Shown one piece after another: positions 26,890 to 36,148 of a stretch of DNA of 64,000 bases. The notes below the pieces were generated by a model. That model was not told where the DNA came from, searched no databases, and worked only from the letters and a program-made list of their open reading frames with translations. The stretch spans positions 3,596,001 through 3,660,000 of the forward strand of contig OZ271855.1 in assembly GCA_965601955.1 (NCBI GenBank). Reading direction: 5' to 3'. The stretch is from RHLJ01 sp965601955. Lineage in GTDB: Bacteria > Bacteroidota > Rhodothermia > Balneolales > Balneolaceae. How positions within the stretch are numbered: the first letter of the stretch is position 1; every line of letters starts with the position of its first letter. The translations under genes were made by a program, and so were the position numbers.

Positions 26890-27876
26890 TTAGTCTGTTG
26901 GATACGTTTTTTCGATAAGTCTTTTGGTAGCCAAAATCCCCTCCTCCTCGGTCATTCGGCTTCCTTCATATTCAACGCAGATATATTCATCATAGCCTGA
27001 ATCTTTTACAAGCCGCATCATGCGTTCATAATCGATAGAGGTTTCATATCCCTGGATGTCAAAGGCATGTGTTTTAGCACTTACCGATTTTGCATAGGGC
27101 ATCAATTTCTCCACCCCTTCATAGCGATTGTATACGTCCCCATCTCCCCAAATGAAATCTTCTGAAAAGGTGAAATTGTCAAAGTCGACTACAGTACCCA
27201 GCAATTCATGATCCGCCAGTTCAATCGTTTCCACCAACCAGTCGGCATGGCTCGACATTCCCCCATGATTTTCAATAAGCACATAAAGTTCGAATTCCTC
27301 GGCTTTTTCTGCTAGTCGTCGCAATCCTTCTGCGGCGAGCTTCTTTTGTTCTTCAGCTGGCCCCATACTAAATGCATTAATCCTCATATATGGACAACCA
27401 ATATGCTTAGATGCTTCCATCCATTTGTAATGATTTTCAATAGCTATAGTTCTTTCTTTAGAATCCGGATGACCTATATAGCCCTCTTCGTCTACCATAA
27501 TGAGGATGTTTTTAACCCCTTCGGAATCAGTTCTGTTCTTTAATTCATTTAGAAACACTTTATCCTGGGCATGCCCAAAGATTAAAGAGTTGACATATTC
27601 TACTGCCTCGAAACCGAGCTCTTTTGCTCGTTTTGGAAAATCCAGAGGGTGTAAATCTCCCTGCCAGAGTTTATCGGGATCAGAATGAAGTAACCGCTGC
27701 CATTCATTGTAATCGTCTCTCGATTTACCAAAAATAGCCCGGTTAAGTGCCCATTGAGATAAGGACAACTTTAACCCGCTCCTTGTTGATCGTGGTAATT
27801 CTGAAACACCAACTTTTCCAATAGTTGCTCCCGCTAATGCGAGTGCGGTATTTGATAAGAAGCTCTTTCTATCCAT
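26890..27876 (-). CDS. exported sugar-phosphate isomerase/epimerase-like TIM-barrel protein
   Basis: A 328-aa protein. The N-terminus MDRKSFLSNTALALAGATIG looks like a Tat-type or membrane-anchored signal, but with RK instead of RR. The rest matches the xylose-isomerase-like TIM barrel (AP endonuclease family 2): DFPKRAKELGFEAVEYVN, LIENHGGMSSHADWLVE, GTVVDFDNF, and KSVSAKTHAFD, with the Glu, Asp, His and Glu residues that usually bind a metal ion. The family isomerises or epimerises sugars and keto acids. It is the last gene of the mannan operon, 13 bases after GH26. Its substrate is unknown; a mannose or keto-sugar step is only a contextual guess. Confidence 0.85.
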   Translation of the reverse strand: MDRKSFLSNTALALAGATIGKVGVSELPRSTRSGLKLSLSQWALNRAIFGKSRDDYNEWQRLLHSDPDKLWQGDLHPLDFPKRAKELGFEAVEYVNSLIFGHAQDKVFLNELKNRTDSEGVKNILIMVDEEGYIGHPDSKERTIAIENHYKWMEASKHIGCPYMRINAFSMGPAEEQKKLAAEGLRRLAEKAEEFELYVLIENHGGMSSHADWLVETIELADHELLGTVVDFDNFTFSEDFIWGDGDVYNRYEGVEKLMPYAKSVSAKTHAFDIQGYETSIDYERMMRLVKDSGYDEYICVEYEGSRMTEEEGILATKRLIEKTYPTD

Positions 27877-27889
27877 AGTGCTTGATGGT

Positions 27890-29044
27890 TTACTTTAGTG
27901 AATATAAATCTGGCAATTCGTCTTCAAATACGAATAGCTCATGATCCCGAAATGCCTTCATATCAGGGGCGCTATCATGATCAGGATGTGAAGCGTAGAA
28001 ATGATCCCTTTGCTCCCGCTCGTAATTCGCATTTCTCCAGGTGAGTATATAAGCAATCCCTTTTGCTTTTGGATTAGTAGTGAATGAAGGCACTACCTGG
28101 TTACTCCACCACATTGGATCCGGGATAGCTTCTACACCTGTTTCGGAAAGAGCAGCGATCTTATCCCTTTTTTCTGCTTCTTCAACCAGCCAGGCTAATT
28201 CATTGCTAAACTCAGCAGGGTCCCTTCCATTCATACTGCCATAATCGTCCATACCCAAAATATCTACATAGTCATCGCCAGGGTACTTTTTCATGTAATT
28301 CGAAAACTCCCTTCCCGCCTGATTGTCTGGGGAGTATGCATAAAGAAGATTATGAACCCCTTTCTCATCACGCAAATACTCAACAGTAAACCTCCAAAGG
28401 GTGATGTAATCTTCTACTGAGGTCTGCTCCTCACCCCACCAAAACCATGAGCCCGTGTGTTCATGATAAGGTCTAAAGATTACGGGAATAGCTTCCCCTC
28501 CTTCCCCTTTTAGATCGGATACAAAGTCTACAAACCGGTCAAGCCACCCCTTAAACTTATCATGCTGTTCTCCTCCGGGTATAATAGCAGCCACCGCCGG
28601 GGTCTTATCCCAGGTACTGCCATCAGTAACGGGATGATTCATATGCCAGCTTATGGTAATGATTCCACCACGCTCATAGCCTTCTTTAATCCAGCGTTTC
28701 ATATTGTCCCATTCGATGTTATCGAGATTGGTGGTTTTATCTTCCTGGCGGATATCACCAACATCCCAGCCGTACACAGCAGGGTAAGAGCCAGTCACTT
28801 CTTTCACATCCGACCTTCCTTGTTCAGCCCACCAGGAATAACCGTAAGCAAGGTCATCCTGATGCCCATACAGTACTTTAGTTTTGGCCAGTTCCTTTAG
28901 GTTCTGGTACAATGCTTTGGTTTCATCGGTCGCGTTCTTATCGACAGGCAGATCTGATACTTCTTCAACCTGAGGAGTAGTTTGACAGGCGATAACCAGG
29001 ACCGCCAACACAAGTAGTGGTGAATATTTTTTAAGTGATTTCAT
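27890..29044 (-). CDS. GH26 beta-mannanase, lipoprotein
   Basis: Endo-1,4-beta-mannanase that cuts internal bonds of mannan. The 384-aa precursor has a lipobox (LVIAC, Cys20), so it is lipid-anchored. GH26 motifs are complete: KVLYGHQDDLAYGYSWW near the N-terminus, ISWHMNHP, the acid/base Glu195 in RPYHEHTGSWFWWG, and the nucleophile Glu301 in ALSETGVE. This set, with a mannan-specific neighbourhood, supports mannanase over other GH26 activities. It lies 5 bases after the sulfatase gene. Lipoprotein mannanases usually work on oligosaccharides at the outer membrane or in the periplasm; which side cannot be read from sequence here. Confidence 0.96.
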   Translation of the reverse strand: MKSLKKYSPLLVLAVLVIACQTTPQVEEVSDLPVDKNATDETKALYQNLKELAKTKVLYGHQDDLAYGYSWWAEQGRSDVKEVTGSYPAVYGWDVGDIRQEDKTTNLDNIEWDNMKRWIKEGYERGGIITISWHMNHPVTDGSTWDKTPAVAAIIPGGEQHDKFKGWLDRFVDFVSDLKGEGGEAIPVIFRPYHEHTGSWFWWGEEQTSVEDYITLWRFTVEYLRDEKGVHNLLYAYSPDNQAGREFSNYMKKYPGDDYVDILGMDDYGSMNGRDPAEFSNELAWLVEEAEKRDKIAALSETGVEAIPDPMWWSNQVVPSFTTNPKAKGIAYILTWRNANYEREQRDHFYASHPDHDSAPDMKAFRDHELFVFEDELPDLYSLK

Positions 29045-29049
29045 AACGC

Positions 29050-30804
29050 TCAGTTACTCTTTGTAAGAATTAACGATTTAAGTTCTATCCCGAGTTTGCC
29101 GGGTATCGGTATGGTGGAAAGGCTAATCTTCTGGACTCCTTCTTCCAGCGTCAGACTTCCCAGGGAAAGGGTGGCCCATTCCTTCTCATATACTTCTCCT
29201 CTCGTAACCCGATCAGGGCTAGGTATATAATCAGGGTTAAAAGCCTGGTTTATAACTACTGAAAGCTTCTCATTAGCCGATGAAGCATGTATTTCAATTC
29301 CTTCACCTCCTTCTGGCAACGAATACGCAATACTAACATCAAAAGCTGATGCTTGAACTACCTGGATATTCCACCAGACTTTATCCTCAGGACTATTCCA
29401 GTTCACTAACCAGTCGTTGCTCCAACCTGATCTTCCTCTGAATTGAATATCACCTGAAAAGACACTTTCTACCGCAGGAAGAATTACTGACGGAGATTCA
29501 TTATAACCTATCGGAATAGGCCTGCTCGAAGGAAGATCCTTGGTCACTTCGTTGAACCATGATGCATAAGCTGTACTGAATTCCTCGAGCAGGTCAGGAT
29601 TTTGCCCGGCTATATTATCTCTTTGAGATGGATCTTGCATCATGTCATATATTTCCCAGGCTTCTCCATATCGTACAGCGCGGTACTGGTTATTTCTTAC
29701 TGATGCCGGAAACTGTTCCAACGAATCCCACCTAGATTGGTGGGTAAACAGGTAACGGTCTTCCCAATTCGGATTTTCTTCGAACATTAGAGGAACAAAG
29801 CTTCTTCCGTCAAGTTCGTTTACTTCTTCAAATTCTATGCCTGCTAACTCTGCTAATGATGGCAAAAAATCAATATGAGCCGTTAACTCCTCTACTACTG
29901 TGCCTTTTGGAATCTTTTTTGGCCATTTGATAAACAGAGGTACTCTTACCCCTCCTTCATCCACTTTTGCTTTCCATCCTTTCATCTCACCATTGAAGCG
30001 ATCTCCACCGTTAGGTCCATTGTCCGTCATAAAGATGACAATAGTATCCTCAGTTAGCCCCATTTCACCCAATTTTTCTACAATTCGCCCAACATTGTGA
30101 TCAATATTTTCCACCATCCCATATACCGATGCGTTTTTGTCATCCAAACCTTTTGCTTTGTATTTATTGAAATACTGATCTGGTACCTGAAAGGGGCTGT
30201 GTGGAGCATTATATGGGATGAAAGCTAGAAACGGCTTTTGCCTGTTTCTTTCGATGAAGGAAAGCGCTGAATCGGTAAGCACATCGGTTATGAACCCATC
30301 CGTTTGTACCCATTCTCCATTGTATTCTAGTTCGGTATCGAAATAGTTATTCCAATGCCCCATCTTGAAGCCAAAAAAAGTATCGAAGCCCTGACCATTT
30401 GGGTCCATAGGGTAATGAGAGCCATTATGCCATTTCCCGAACAGGCCTGTTTGATACCCGGCTTCCTTAAATACCTCACCAAAAGTAATCTCATCAGATC
30501 GCATGTTTTCTAGCCCATAGGTAACCCATTGAGTTCCTGTTCTCAGATGATCCCGGCCTGTTAATAAACTGGCACGTGTTGGAGCGCACACGGGGCTCAC
30601 AAAAAAACGATCGAAACGAGCTCCTGCCTCAGCAAGTGCGTCCAGGTTTGGAGTATCGATGGTTGGATTTCCATGGCTGGCTATATCTCCCCAACCCTGA
30701 TCATCGGTAAGAATGACGATCACATTTGGTTTCCTGGTGGAAGATGAGCAAGCCATTGCAAATGCCAATAACATGATAAGAGCTATGTTATTGAACCATC
30801 GCAT
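29050..30804 (-). CDS. S1-family sulfatase, lipoprotein
   Basis: Hydrolyses sulfate esters, most probably on a polysaccharide. The 584-aa precursor has a lipobox (AFAMAC, Cys19). The sulfatase signature is intact: Cys73 in CAPTRASLLTGR, to be converted to formylglycine by a maturation enzyme not in this window. Metal-binding residues are visible as TDDQGWGD (Asp34, Asp35) and MTDNG (Asp261, Asn262), with GKWH at 123-126. The C-terminal 150 residues form an extra beta-rich domain. It is the third-last gene of the mannan operon, 4 bases after GH5_7 and 5 before GH26. That tight position argues for a sulfated mannan-type substrate; the exact sulfate position cannot be told. Confidence 0.95.
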   Translation of the reverse strand: MRWFNNIALIMLLAFAMACSSSTRKPNVIVILTDDQGWGDIASHGNPTIDTPNLDALAEAGARFDRFFVSPVCAPTRASLLTGRDHLRTGTQWVTYGLENMRSDEITFGEVFKEAGYQTGLFGKWHNGSHYPMDPNGQGFDTFFGFKMGHWNNYFDTELEYNGEWVQTDGFITDVLTDSALSFIERNRQKPFLAFIPYNAPHSPFQVPDQYFNKYKAKGLDDKNASVYGMVENIDHNVGRIVEKLGEMGLTEDTIVIFMTDNGPNGGDRFNGEMKGWKAKVDEGGVRVPLFIKWPKKIPKGTVVEELTAHIDFLPSLAELAGIEFEEVNELDGRSFVPLMFEENPNWEDRYLFTHQSRWDSLEQFPASVRNNQYRAVRYGEAWEIYDMMQDPSQRDNIAGQNPDLLEEFSTAYASWFNEVTKDLPSSRPIPIGYNESPSVILPAVESVFSGDIQFRGRSGWSNDWLVNWNSPEDKVWWNIQVVQASAFDVSIAYSLPEGGEGIEIHASSANEKLSVVINQAFNPDYIPSPDRVTRGEVYEKEWATLSLGSLTLEEGVQKISLSTIPIPGKLGIELKSLILTKSN

Positions 30805-30808
30805 TCTT

Positions 30809-32119
30809 TTAGTTAGTTGACTGCTTCAGGTTTTCAGCATGCTGCTTAATAATTCTAAGAGTACTTTCATCGTCAGCGAACACCGAGTTCAACCCCTGGG
30901 GTTCCTGCGGAGGATCTCCTGTGAATGGATCACCTGGCCGCCACCAATAGTCTTCGTTTTGAGCTTCTCCAAATCCACCCCAACTCCAAAAATTCGTTCC
31001 AGCTAGAATCTCATATTGTTCTACCTGTTCAAATACCATTTGGTAGTACCTATCCCGGTAAGTTACGGGACTGCCACGCTCAAAAGATTCAAGGTCCCGA
31101 CCCAATCCGAACTCTTCCATCACAATGGGCTTATTCATTTTTTGAGCTGTTTCAACATGCTCATCGATGTAAGCTTTAGCATTTTCTAAGGTGCTAGGGA
31201 ATGTCGCTTCAGCATTTTGAGCATCAAACCATCCCCAGTTTTTAGCCCACATATGAAAAGTGAGGTAATCAATATTATCTGATTCATGAGCTTCAATAAA
31301 TACGCTCATTGAATCGAGGCTTCCCATCACCCCTTCATTCCCAGTTGAAACAAGATGGTTGGGAGCTAATGATTTTATAAAACCGGCAGTAGCATCAATC
31401 CATTGTACAAAGCTTGGAACATTAATCAGGCTTTCCGGGCCTTGTCCTGGCCGGGGTTCGTTAGCCAATTGCCATGACATAATGGAAGGATCTTCAGTGT
31501 AAGATTTACCGGTAATAGTATTCACACGAGTTATTAGAGTCTCGATATATTTTCTAAAGTCGGTATTCGCTTCTTCACTGGCATAAAAGCGTGCTGAAAA
31601 TCTCATGAACCCAGTCCAGTCTCCCGTTGCAGCCGGATCAATGGGATCCCCTAATCCGTACCAGCTATTCCAGATGGACATACCGCCTGACCATTCCCAG
31701 AAATTATTCAGGAAGATCACTGCTTTCATATCGCGCTTGCCCATTTCAGCCAGCAGGTAATCCAGCCCAATTAGCAAGTCCTCATTATAAGTTCCATCCG
31801 CATTGATGATTGCCGGAGATAATGAATTCTCAAAAATACTCTCTTCGGATGCTCCTAATACCCTCAGGTTGGTAACCCCATGCTCAACCAGAAAATCTAA
31901 TTCTCCAGTTAGCCGCTCGCGGTCTCCATTTGGCTGACCAAGATAAGCACCATACCAGAAGTTAGTACCTACATAGCTATATGGCTCTCCTTCAAGTATA
32001 AACCTGCCGTTTTCGACTTGTACAAATTCGCTATTGGGCGATCCGACTTCGGCACAGCCTGCTACTATCGTGAATAGAAAAACGAATAATCCCAAAATTT
32101 GAATTCTTTCCTTTTTCAT
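30809..32119 (-). CDS. GH5 (subfamily 7-like) endo-beta-mannanase, lipoprotein
   Basis: A second endo-1,4-beta-mannanase of a different family. The 436-aa precursor has a lipobox (IVAGC, Cys22). The start of the barrel, FILEGEPYSYVGTNFWYGAYLG, is typical of GH5_7 mannanases. Catalytic residues are Glu221 in SWQLANEPRPG (acid/base) and Glu336 in IVMEEFGLGR (nucleophile). The HMWAKNWGW segment lines the active site in relatives. Gene spacing is 14 bases to the upstream GH5 gene and 4 to the sulfatase, so it belongs to the same transcript. Having both GH5_7 and GH26 enzymes suggests division of labour between long chains and oligosaccharides. Confidence 0.94.
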   Translation of the reverse strand: MKKERIQILGLFVFLFTIVAGCAEVGSPNSEFVQVENGRFILEGEPYSYVGTNFWYGAYLGQPNGDRERLTGELDFLVEHGVTNLRVLGASEESIFENSLSPAIINADGTYNEDLLIGLDYLLAEMGKRDMKAVIFLNNFWEWSGGMSIWNSWYGLGDPIDPAATGDWTGFMRFSARFYASEEANTDFRKYIETLITRVNTITGKSYTEDPSIMSWQLANEPRPGQGPESLINVPSFVQWIDATAGFIKSLAPNHLVSTGNEGVMGSLDSMSVFIEAHESDNIDYLTFHMWAKNWGWFDAQNAEATFPSTLENAKAYIDEHVETAQKMNKPIVMEEFGLGRDLESFERGSPVTYRDRYYQMVFEQVEQYEILAGTNFWSWGGFGEAQNEDYWWRPGDPFTGDPPQEPQGLNSVFADDESTLRIIKQHAENLKQSTN

Positions 32120-32133
32120 AACAGTAGTTTCTA

Positions 32134-34872
32134 TTATTTAATGAGAATCATTTTCCTTGTAAGAATTTCGTTTCCCACAACTAACTGATAGAAATATACC
32201 CCAGTAGCTGCGTCTCCTGCATTCCATGATATGGTATGTCGTCCGGATGATTGTCGTCCATCAACTAAAGTGGCAACCTCCTGACCTAAGGCATTATAGA
32301 TTTTTAGAAGTACCTGTGAAGAAGCTGGCAGAGAATAAGAGATGTTAGTACTTGGATTGAATGGGTTCGGATAGTTCTGAAATAATTGAGCTTGTGTAGG
32401 CACCTCCAATTCCGTCTCGGTATCCACTGTTATTCCTTCAATTACAATCTCGAGGTAGTCGAAATCCATCCAGCCCCAATAATGGTCAATGCTAATGGAT
32501 TGTATTACTTCATCAAAGGTCTGGATAGTAGTTAAATCTTGCCAGGTATTTATAGGTTCCTCAAAAACGAGGGTGTCTACCAGTTCTCCATTAATAGAGA
32601 ACTTCTGTTCTTTATATCCATAAGGAAGATAATATCTCACCGTCATTTGGTACTCATCTCCTTCAGGCAGATTTAAATTATTCCAGGTGATACTTCCACT
32701 TCCCTCCATAGCTACAGAAGCACTATTGCTTGCTCCAGGGCGATCGAATTGCCTGGTAGTTTCACCAGATATACTGGCTGCTTCTGCTTCAAGCCTTAGT
32801 AAGAAAATATCAGTCCTTCCCTCTATAGTGATCGATTCTGATTGCACTAAGAACCCTTCTTCATCTTTGGATTTCACATATACCTCATGTTCTCCTTCTT
32901 CAACATCTGAAATCACAAAAGAGTAAGGGGCGGTATTGTCAACACCTATTGAATCTCCATTCAGAAAAAAAGCTACATAAGAAATATTCTCAGTAGCATC
33001 CACTGCGTCTACTTGAATGGTTGCTGAACCTCCGACGGGAATCCCTTTCCCATCCTCTGGAGAACTAATAGCAACGACAGGGGGCTGATTAATGGATACA
33101 GCACCTCGTACTTCAAATTCCCACATAGAATGGCCAAACTCGAGTGACCTCGCATTTCCCTGCATTCGAACAAATCGAGCAAGTTGTGGAGTATCGAAAG
33201 CAATGGAATCTATACCCCCATCTGAACTGTTCTCTGAATACACTGTGGTCCAGTTTATCCCGTCAAATGAGATCTGAATATCATAGTCGGTAGAATAGGC
33301 TGCTTCCCAGTTAAAAAGTACTGAACCAACTTCGTGAGCAGCCCCTAAGTCAACATCAATCCATTCACTATCAGGGTCCGAATCAGTATTTGGATCCACT
33401 TCTGTAGTTCCTGAACCGTCGCTCCAGGCACTACTCCAACGGGTATTTGCATCTCCATCAAAAGCATAAGATGATACCAAGGGAATACCACAGCAAGTCT
33501 CAAAGGTTGATGCTCTAGAAGGTTGATTTAATGCCCGGTTGATTAAACCAGCTGGTAGCACCTGAATAGTAACGTAGGCAGTATCCTTGTCTCCTTCGGC
33601 ACCGGTTCCAATCAATTCATATTCTGTTGTTTCAGTAGGAGCAACTATTGTAGAACCTACACTATCTACAACTTCTCCATTCAAGGTTACTTCTGTAGCA
33701 TTAAGCACATCCCAGCTTAGTTGAGACTGCCCGCCTTCCTCGATTTCAGCCAATGAAGCTTCAAAGCTTCTTATAGAAGGAATAACACTAACAATTCGTA
33801 CCTCTGAAGTGTACAAGCTGTCCATATACCTCATTTGATCCAGTGCCCTTAGCCAGCTAGGACCATAATTACCCCGATTTTGGTACCAGTCGACCCATTG
33901 CCAAACTAATGCTCCGGCATAGCCCCTCTGGAATAAAGTCTCATACATATCCTCTTGAGGTACACCGAAAAGGTCATTACTCGGAACACCAAACTCGCCT
34001 ACAACTACTGGTTTATTTAGCCCCCAGGAGCTTTTATCGTGATGGAAAGGAGATATAGCTGTTCCTCCCCAGTCGTAGTAATGCACCATATAGAAATCCA
34101 GCACTCCAAGACTGTCCCCACCTGCTGCAATTAGCTCTTCGTCAGAGTAATAGTTTTTCGAATTTACATTGCTTGTCGACGCTAAAGAATGGAAACTCCA
34201 GGAGCCATTTGAGACAAGAGCATCCGGGTTAGTTCGGTGAATAGCCCCCGCGGTTTGGTTGACAAAGCGTTGGATGACTGACATTGGCACATGGCGATTG
34301 AAGTTCCATCCAAACTCGTTACTCATACCTTCTGGTTCATTGAAGATTTCCCAGGCCAATAACGCCGGATGATCGCCGAGCGCCTCTACCATGGGAATCA
34401 AAGCATTCTGGATATAAACTTCAGTAAGTGTTGAATCTTCAAGCAGAGCTTTTGCACGATCAGTTAGAGTAGTGCCATTTTCAATTCGAAGCATATCAAA
34501 TGACCACAAACAAAGTATCATACCTACATTGTTCTCCCATGCCAGATCGAGAATATTCTCAAGATCCTCAATAGTGCCATCGCCCGGGCCTGTAACGTTA
34601 TTTCCACTCCAGGATGGAGTTGTTCCACCCGTTATATGCACCCAGAAACGCATTGCGTTTCCACCATTTTGCTGTACCTGTTGAAACATAGCCTCAAAAT
34701 CGTCCAGCGCCGTTGTACCCGGGCCAACATCACTAGCAAAATTAACCCAGGCCACATTCCCACCATTCAGCCATAATTCCTGATCGTTAAAAGGAATTCT
34801 GTTATCGGATTGCGACCATGCGAGTGAGGAACAAAAAATTGAAATAGTAATCGCTAAAACTGTCCTTTTCAT
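32134..34872 (-). CDS. secreted multidomain GH5-like glycanase with F5/8-type and CBM35-like domains and T9SS signal
   Basis: A 912-aa surface or secreted enzyme. The start at 34872 gives a proper signal peptide (MKRTVLAITISIFCSSLAWS) and a GAGAAAGA site; an earlier ATG at 34923 would overlap the upstream gene. A clan-A barrel (about 22-350) carries WEIFNEPEG (Glu179 acid/base) and VVVGEFG (Glu293 nucleophile). Next come an Ig-like segment, a discoidin/F5-8 type C domain (about 455-590), another Ig-like domain, a CBM35-like domain (about 690-815) and a T9SS sorting domain with QNYPNPFNPST. The barrel resembles GH5 mannanases, but the subfamily is not certain. It is probably the enzyme that first attacks the polymer outside the cell. 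Confidence 0.9.
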   Translation of the reverse strand: MKRTVLAITISIFCSSLAWSQSDNRIPFNDQELWLNGGNVAWVNFASDVGPGTTALDDFEAMFQQVQQNGGNAMRFWVHITGGTTPSWSGNNVTGPGDGTIEDLENILDLAWENNVGMILCLWSFDMLRIENGTTLTDRAKALLEDSTLTEVYIQNALIPMVEALGDHPALLAWEIFNEPEGMSNEFGWNFNRHVPMSVIQRFVNQTAGAIHRTNPDALVSNGSWSFHSLASTSNVNSKNYYSDEELIAAGGDSLGVLDFYMVHYYDWGGTAISPFHHDKSSWGLNKPVVVGEFGVPSNDLFGVPQEDMYETLFQRGYAGALVWQWVDWYQNRGNYGPSWLRALDQMRYMDSLYTSEVRIVSVIPSIRSFEASLAEIEEGGQSQLSWDVLNATEVTLNGEVVDSVGSTIVAPTETTEYELIGTGAEGDKDTAYVTIQVLPAGLINRALNQPSRASTFETCCGIPLVSSYAFDGDANTRWSSAWSDGSGTTEVDPNTDSDPDSEWIDVDLGAAHEVGSVLFNWEAAYSTDYDIQISFDGINWTTVYSENSSDGGIDSIAFDTPQLARFVRMQGNARSLEFGHSMWEFEVRGAVSINQPPVVAISSPEDGKGIPVGGSATIQVDAVDATENISYVAFFLNGDSIGVDNTAPYSFVISDVEEGEHEVYVKSKDEEGFLVQSESITIEGRTDIFLLRLEAEAASISGETTRQFDRPGASNSASVAMEGSGSITWNNLNLPEGDEYQMTVRYYLPYGYKEQKFSINGELVDTLVFEEPINTWQDLTTIQTFDEVIQSISIDHYWGWMDFDYLEIVIEGITVDTETELEVPTQAQLFQNYPNPFNPSTNISYSLPASSQVLLKIYNALGQEVATLVDGRQSSGRHTISWNAGDAATGVYFYQLVVGNEILTRKMILIK

Positions 34873-34900
34873 AATTCTTTCTCGATGTATTATTTGGGCG

Positions 34901-36145
34901 TTAGCCCACTTTTTCTTCTGCAAAAATCAACTCTTTTTGCTGGATACTTTTTACTCTCCTGTTCACTTCAAATATAGCTCTCATATTATGATATGGGCCT
35001 TTCCAGGATCGTACTTTATCCATTTTTTTGTAAGGGAGTCCTTCTCTTGAAGTTTTCTCGAACCATTCTCCATGCTTTTGATCTATCAAATGCCCTTTGA
35101 TAAATCTCCAGGAATTTACTGCTGCTTCAAGAAACTTAGGGTTGCCGGTAATCTCATAAGCATTCAGGAACCCAATAATAGCTTCGGCTTGTGGCCACCA
35201 ATCTTTATCTGTATCTGTATAGCCATTTGGATCACCTTCATTTACAAGAGCTCCATCGTTGTCAACTCCATGCTCTAGCACTGCATTGGCAATCGATATA
35301 GCGCACTGCTGCGTGGCAGCAAGAAGATCCTCATCGCCTATTACTTCAGCAGCTTCTACTAACAACCAACTTGATTCGATATCATGTCCGTAAGAAATAT
35401 GATTTGATCTTGGGCTCCAGTCTCTCCCAAAGAAATTAATCAGGCTGGTTTTATCCTGGTTTATGATATAATCACAGAAGTAATTGATCAGTGCTGCCAG
35501 TTTATTCTTGAGTTCTTTGGATGGCGCGTATCTGTACAAATTAGTATATGCCTCAAGAATATGTAGATGGGTATTCATACTCTTTGGCTCATTTTCATCC
35601 TTTTCACTCAGCCGAACATCATCGTTGAGTTGCCATTCACGACTGTAAGCTTCAAAATACCCTCCATATGTTTCGTCTACTGAATGCTCTTCGATGAGTG
35701 AATAAATGTTGTATGCCAGTTTTAAGGCTTCGTGGTTCTTAAACGCTGAGTAATATTCAACCAGCCCGTAAATGCTAAATGCTTGTGTATAAATATGCTT
35801 TTTAGAATCTACAGGTTCACCTTTTGCATCAACCATCCAATAGAACCCACCATACTTATCATCCATGAAGTAGGTATTGAAATATTCGTATGCTCTATGT
35901 GCCGAACTTGCAATCTTTTTTGAAGGGTATTGCTTATATGCTGCAGATAGTGCCCATAGAATACGTGCATTTAATATACCGCCTTTCTCGGCATCGTATT
36001 CTTTCACATTATCCGAAGTTATTCTTCCAATGAAACCACCATTCTTATCATCAATTGCTGATTCAGTCCAAAAAGGAAGCAGATTCTGCCTGAACTCAAG
36101 TTCGAGTTCATTTTGAAGTTTGATAAGCAGTGATTCTCCGTTCAT
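34901..36145 (-). CDS. AGE-family epimerase, probable mannobiose (cellobiose) 2-epimerase
   Basis: Converts beta-1,4-mannobiose to mannosyl-glucose by epimerising C2 of the reducing sugar, in the cytoplasm (no signal peptide). The 414-aa product is the usual length. The (alpha/alpha)6 barrel has the cellobiose 2-epimerase residues: Arg61 in LNARILW, His193 in SMNTHLHILEAY, His254 in SYGHDIESSW, and a C-terminal KVRSWKGPYHNMR with the second catalytic histidine. The gene is 3 bases from the GH130 phosphorylase, and this pair is the established route for mannobiose breakdown in Bacteroides and Ruminococcus. That context is what favours mannobiose over cellobiose. Confidence 0.94.
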   Translation of the reverse strand: MNGESLLIKLQNELELEFRQNLLPFWTESAIDDKNGGFIGRITSDNVKEYDAEKGGILNARILWALSAAYKQYPSKKIASSAHRAYEYFNTYFMDDKYGGFYWMVDAKGEPVDSKKHIYTQAFSIYGLVEYYSAFKNHEALKLAYNIYSLIEEHSVDETYGGYFEAYSREWQLNDDVRLSEKDENEPKSMNTHLHILEAYTNLYRYAPSKELKNKLAALINYFCDYIINQDKTSLINFFGRDWSPRSNHISYGHDIESSWLLVEAAEVIGDEDLLAATQQCAISIANAVLEHGVDNDGALVNEGDPNGYTDTDKDWWPQAEAIIGFLNAYEITGNPKFLEAAVNSWRFIKGHLIDQKHGEWFEKTSREGLPYKKMDKVRSWKGPYHNMRAIFEVNRRVKSIQQKELIFAEEKVG

Positions 36146-36148
36146 TTT

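Noticed and set aside
26890..27876. TIM-barrel protein as a Tat substrate
   Set aside because: The N-terminus has RK, not RR, so Tat export is not supported, although some other form of export or anchoring is likely.
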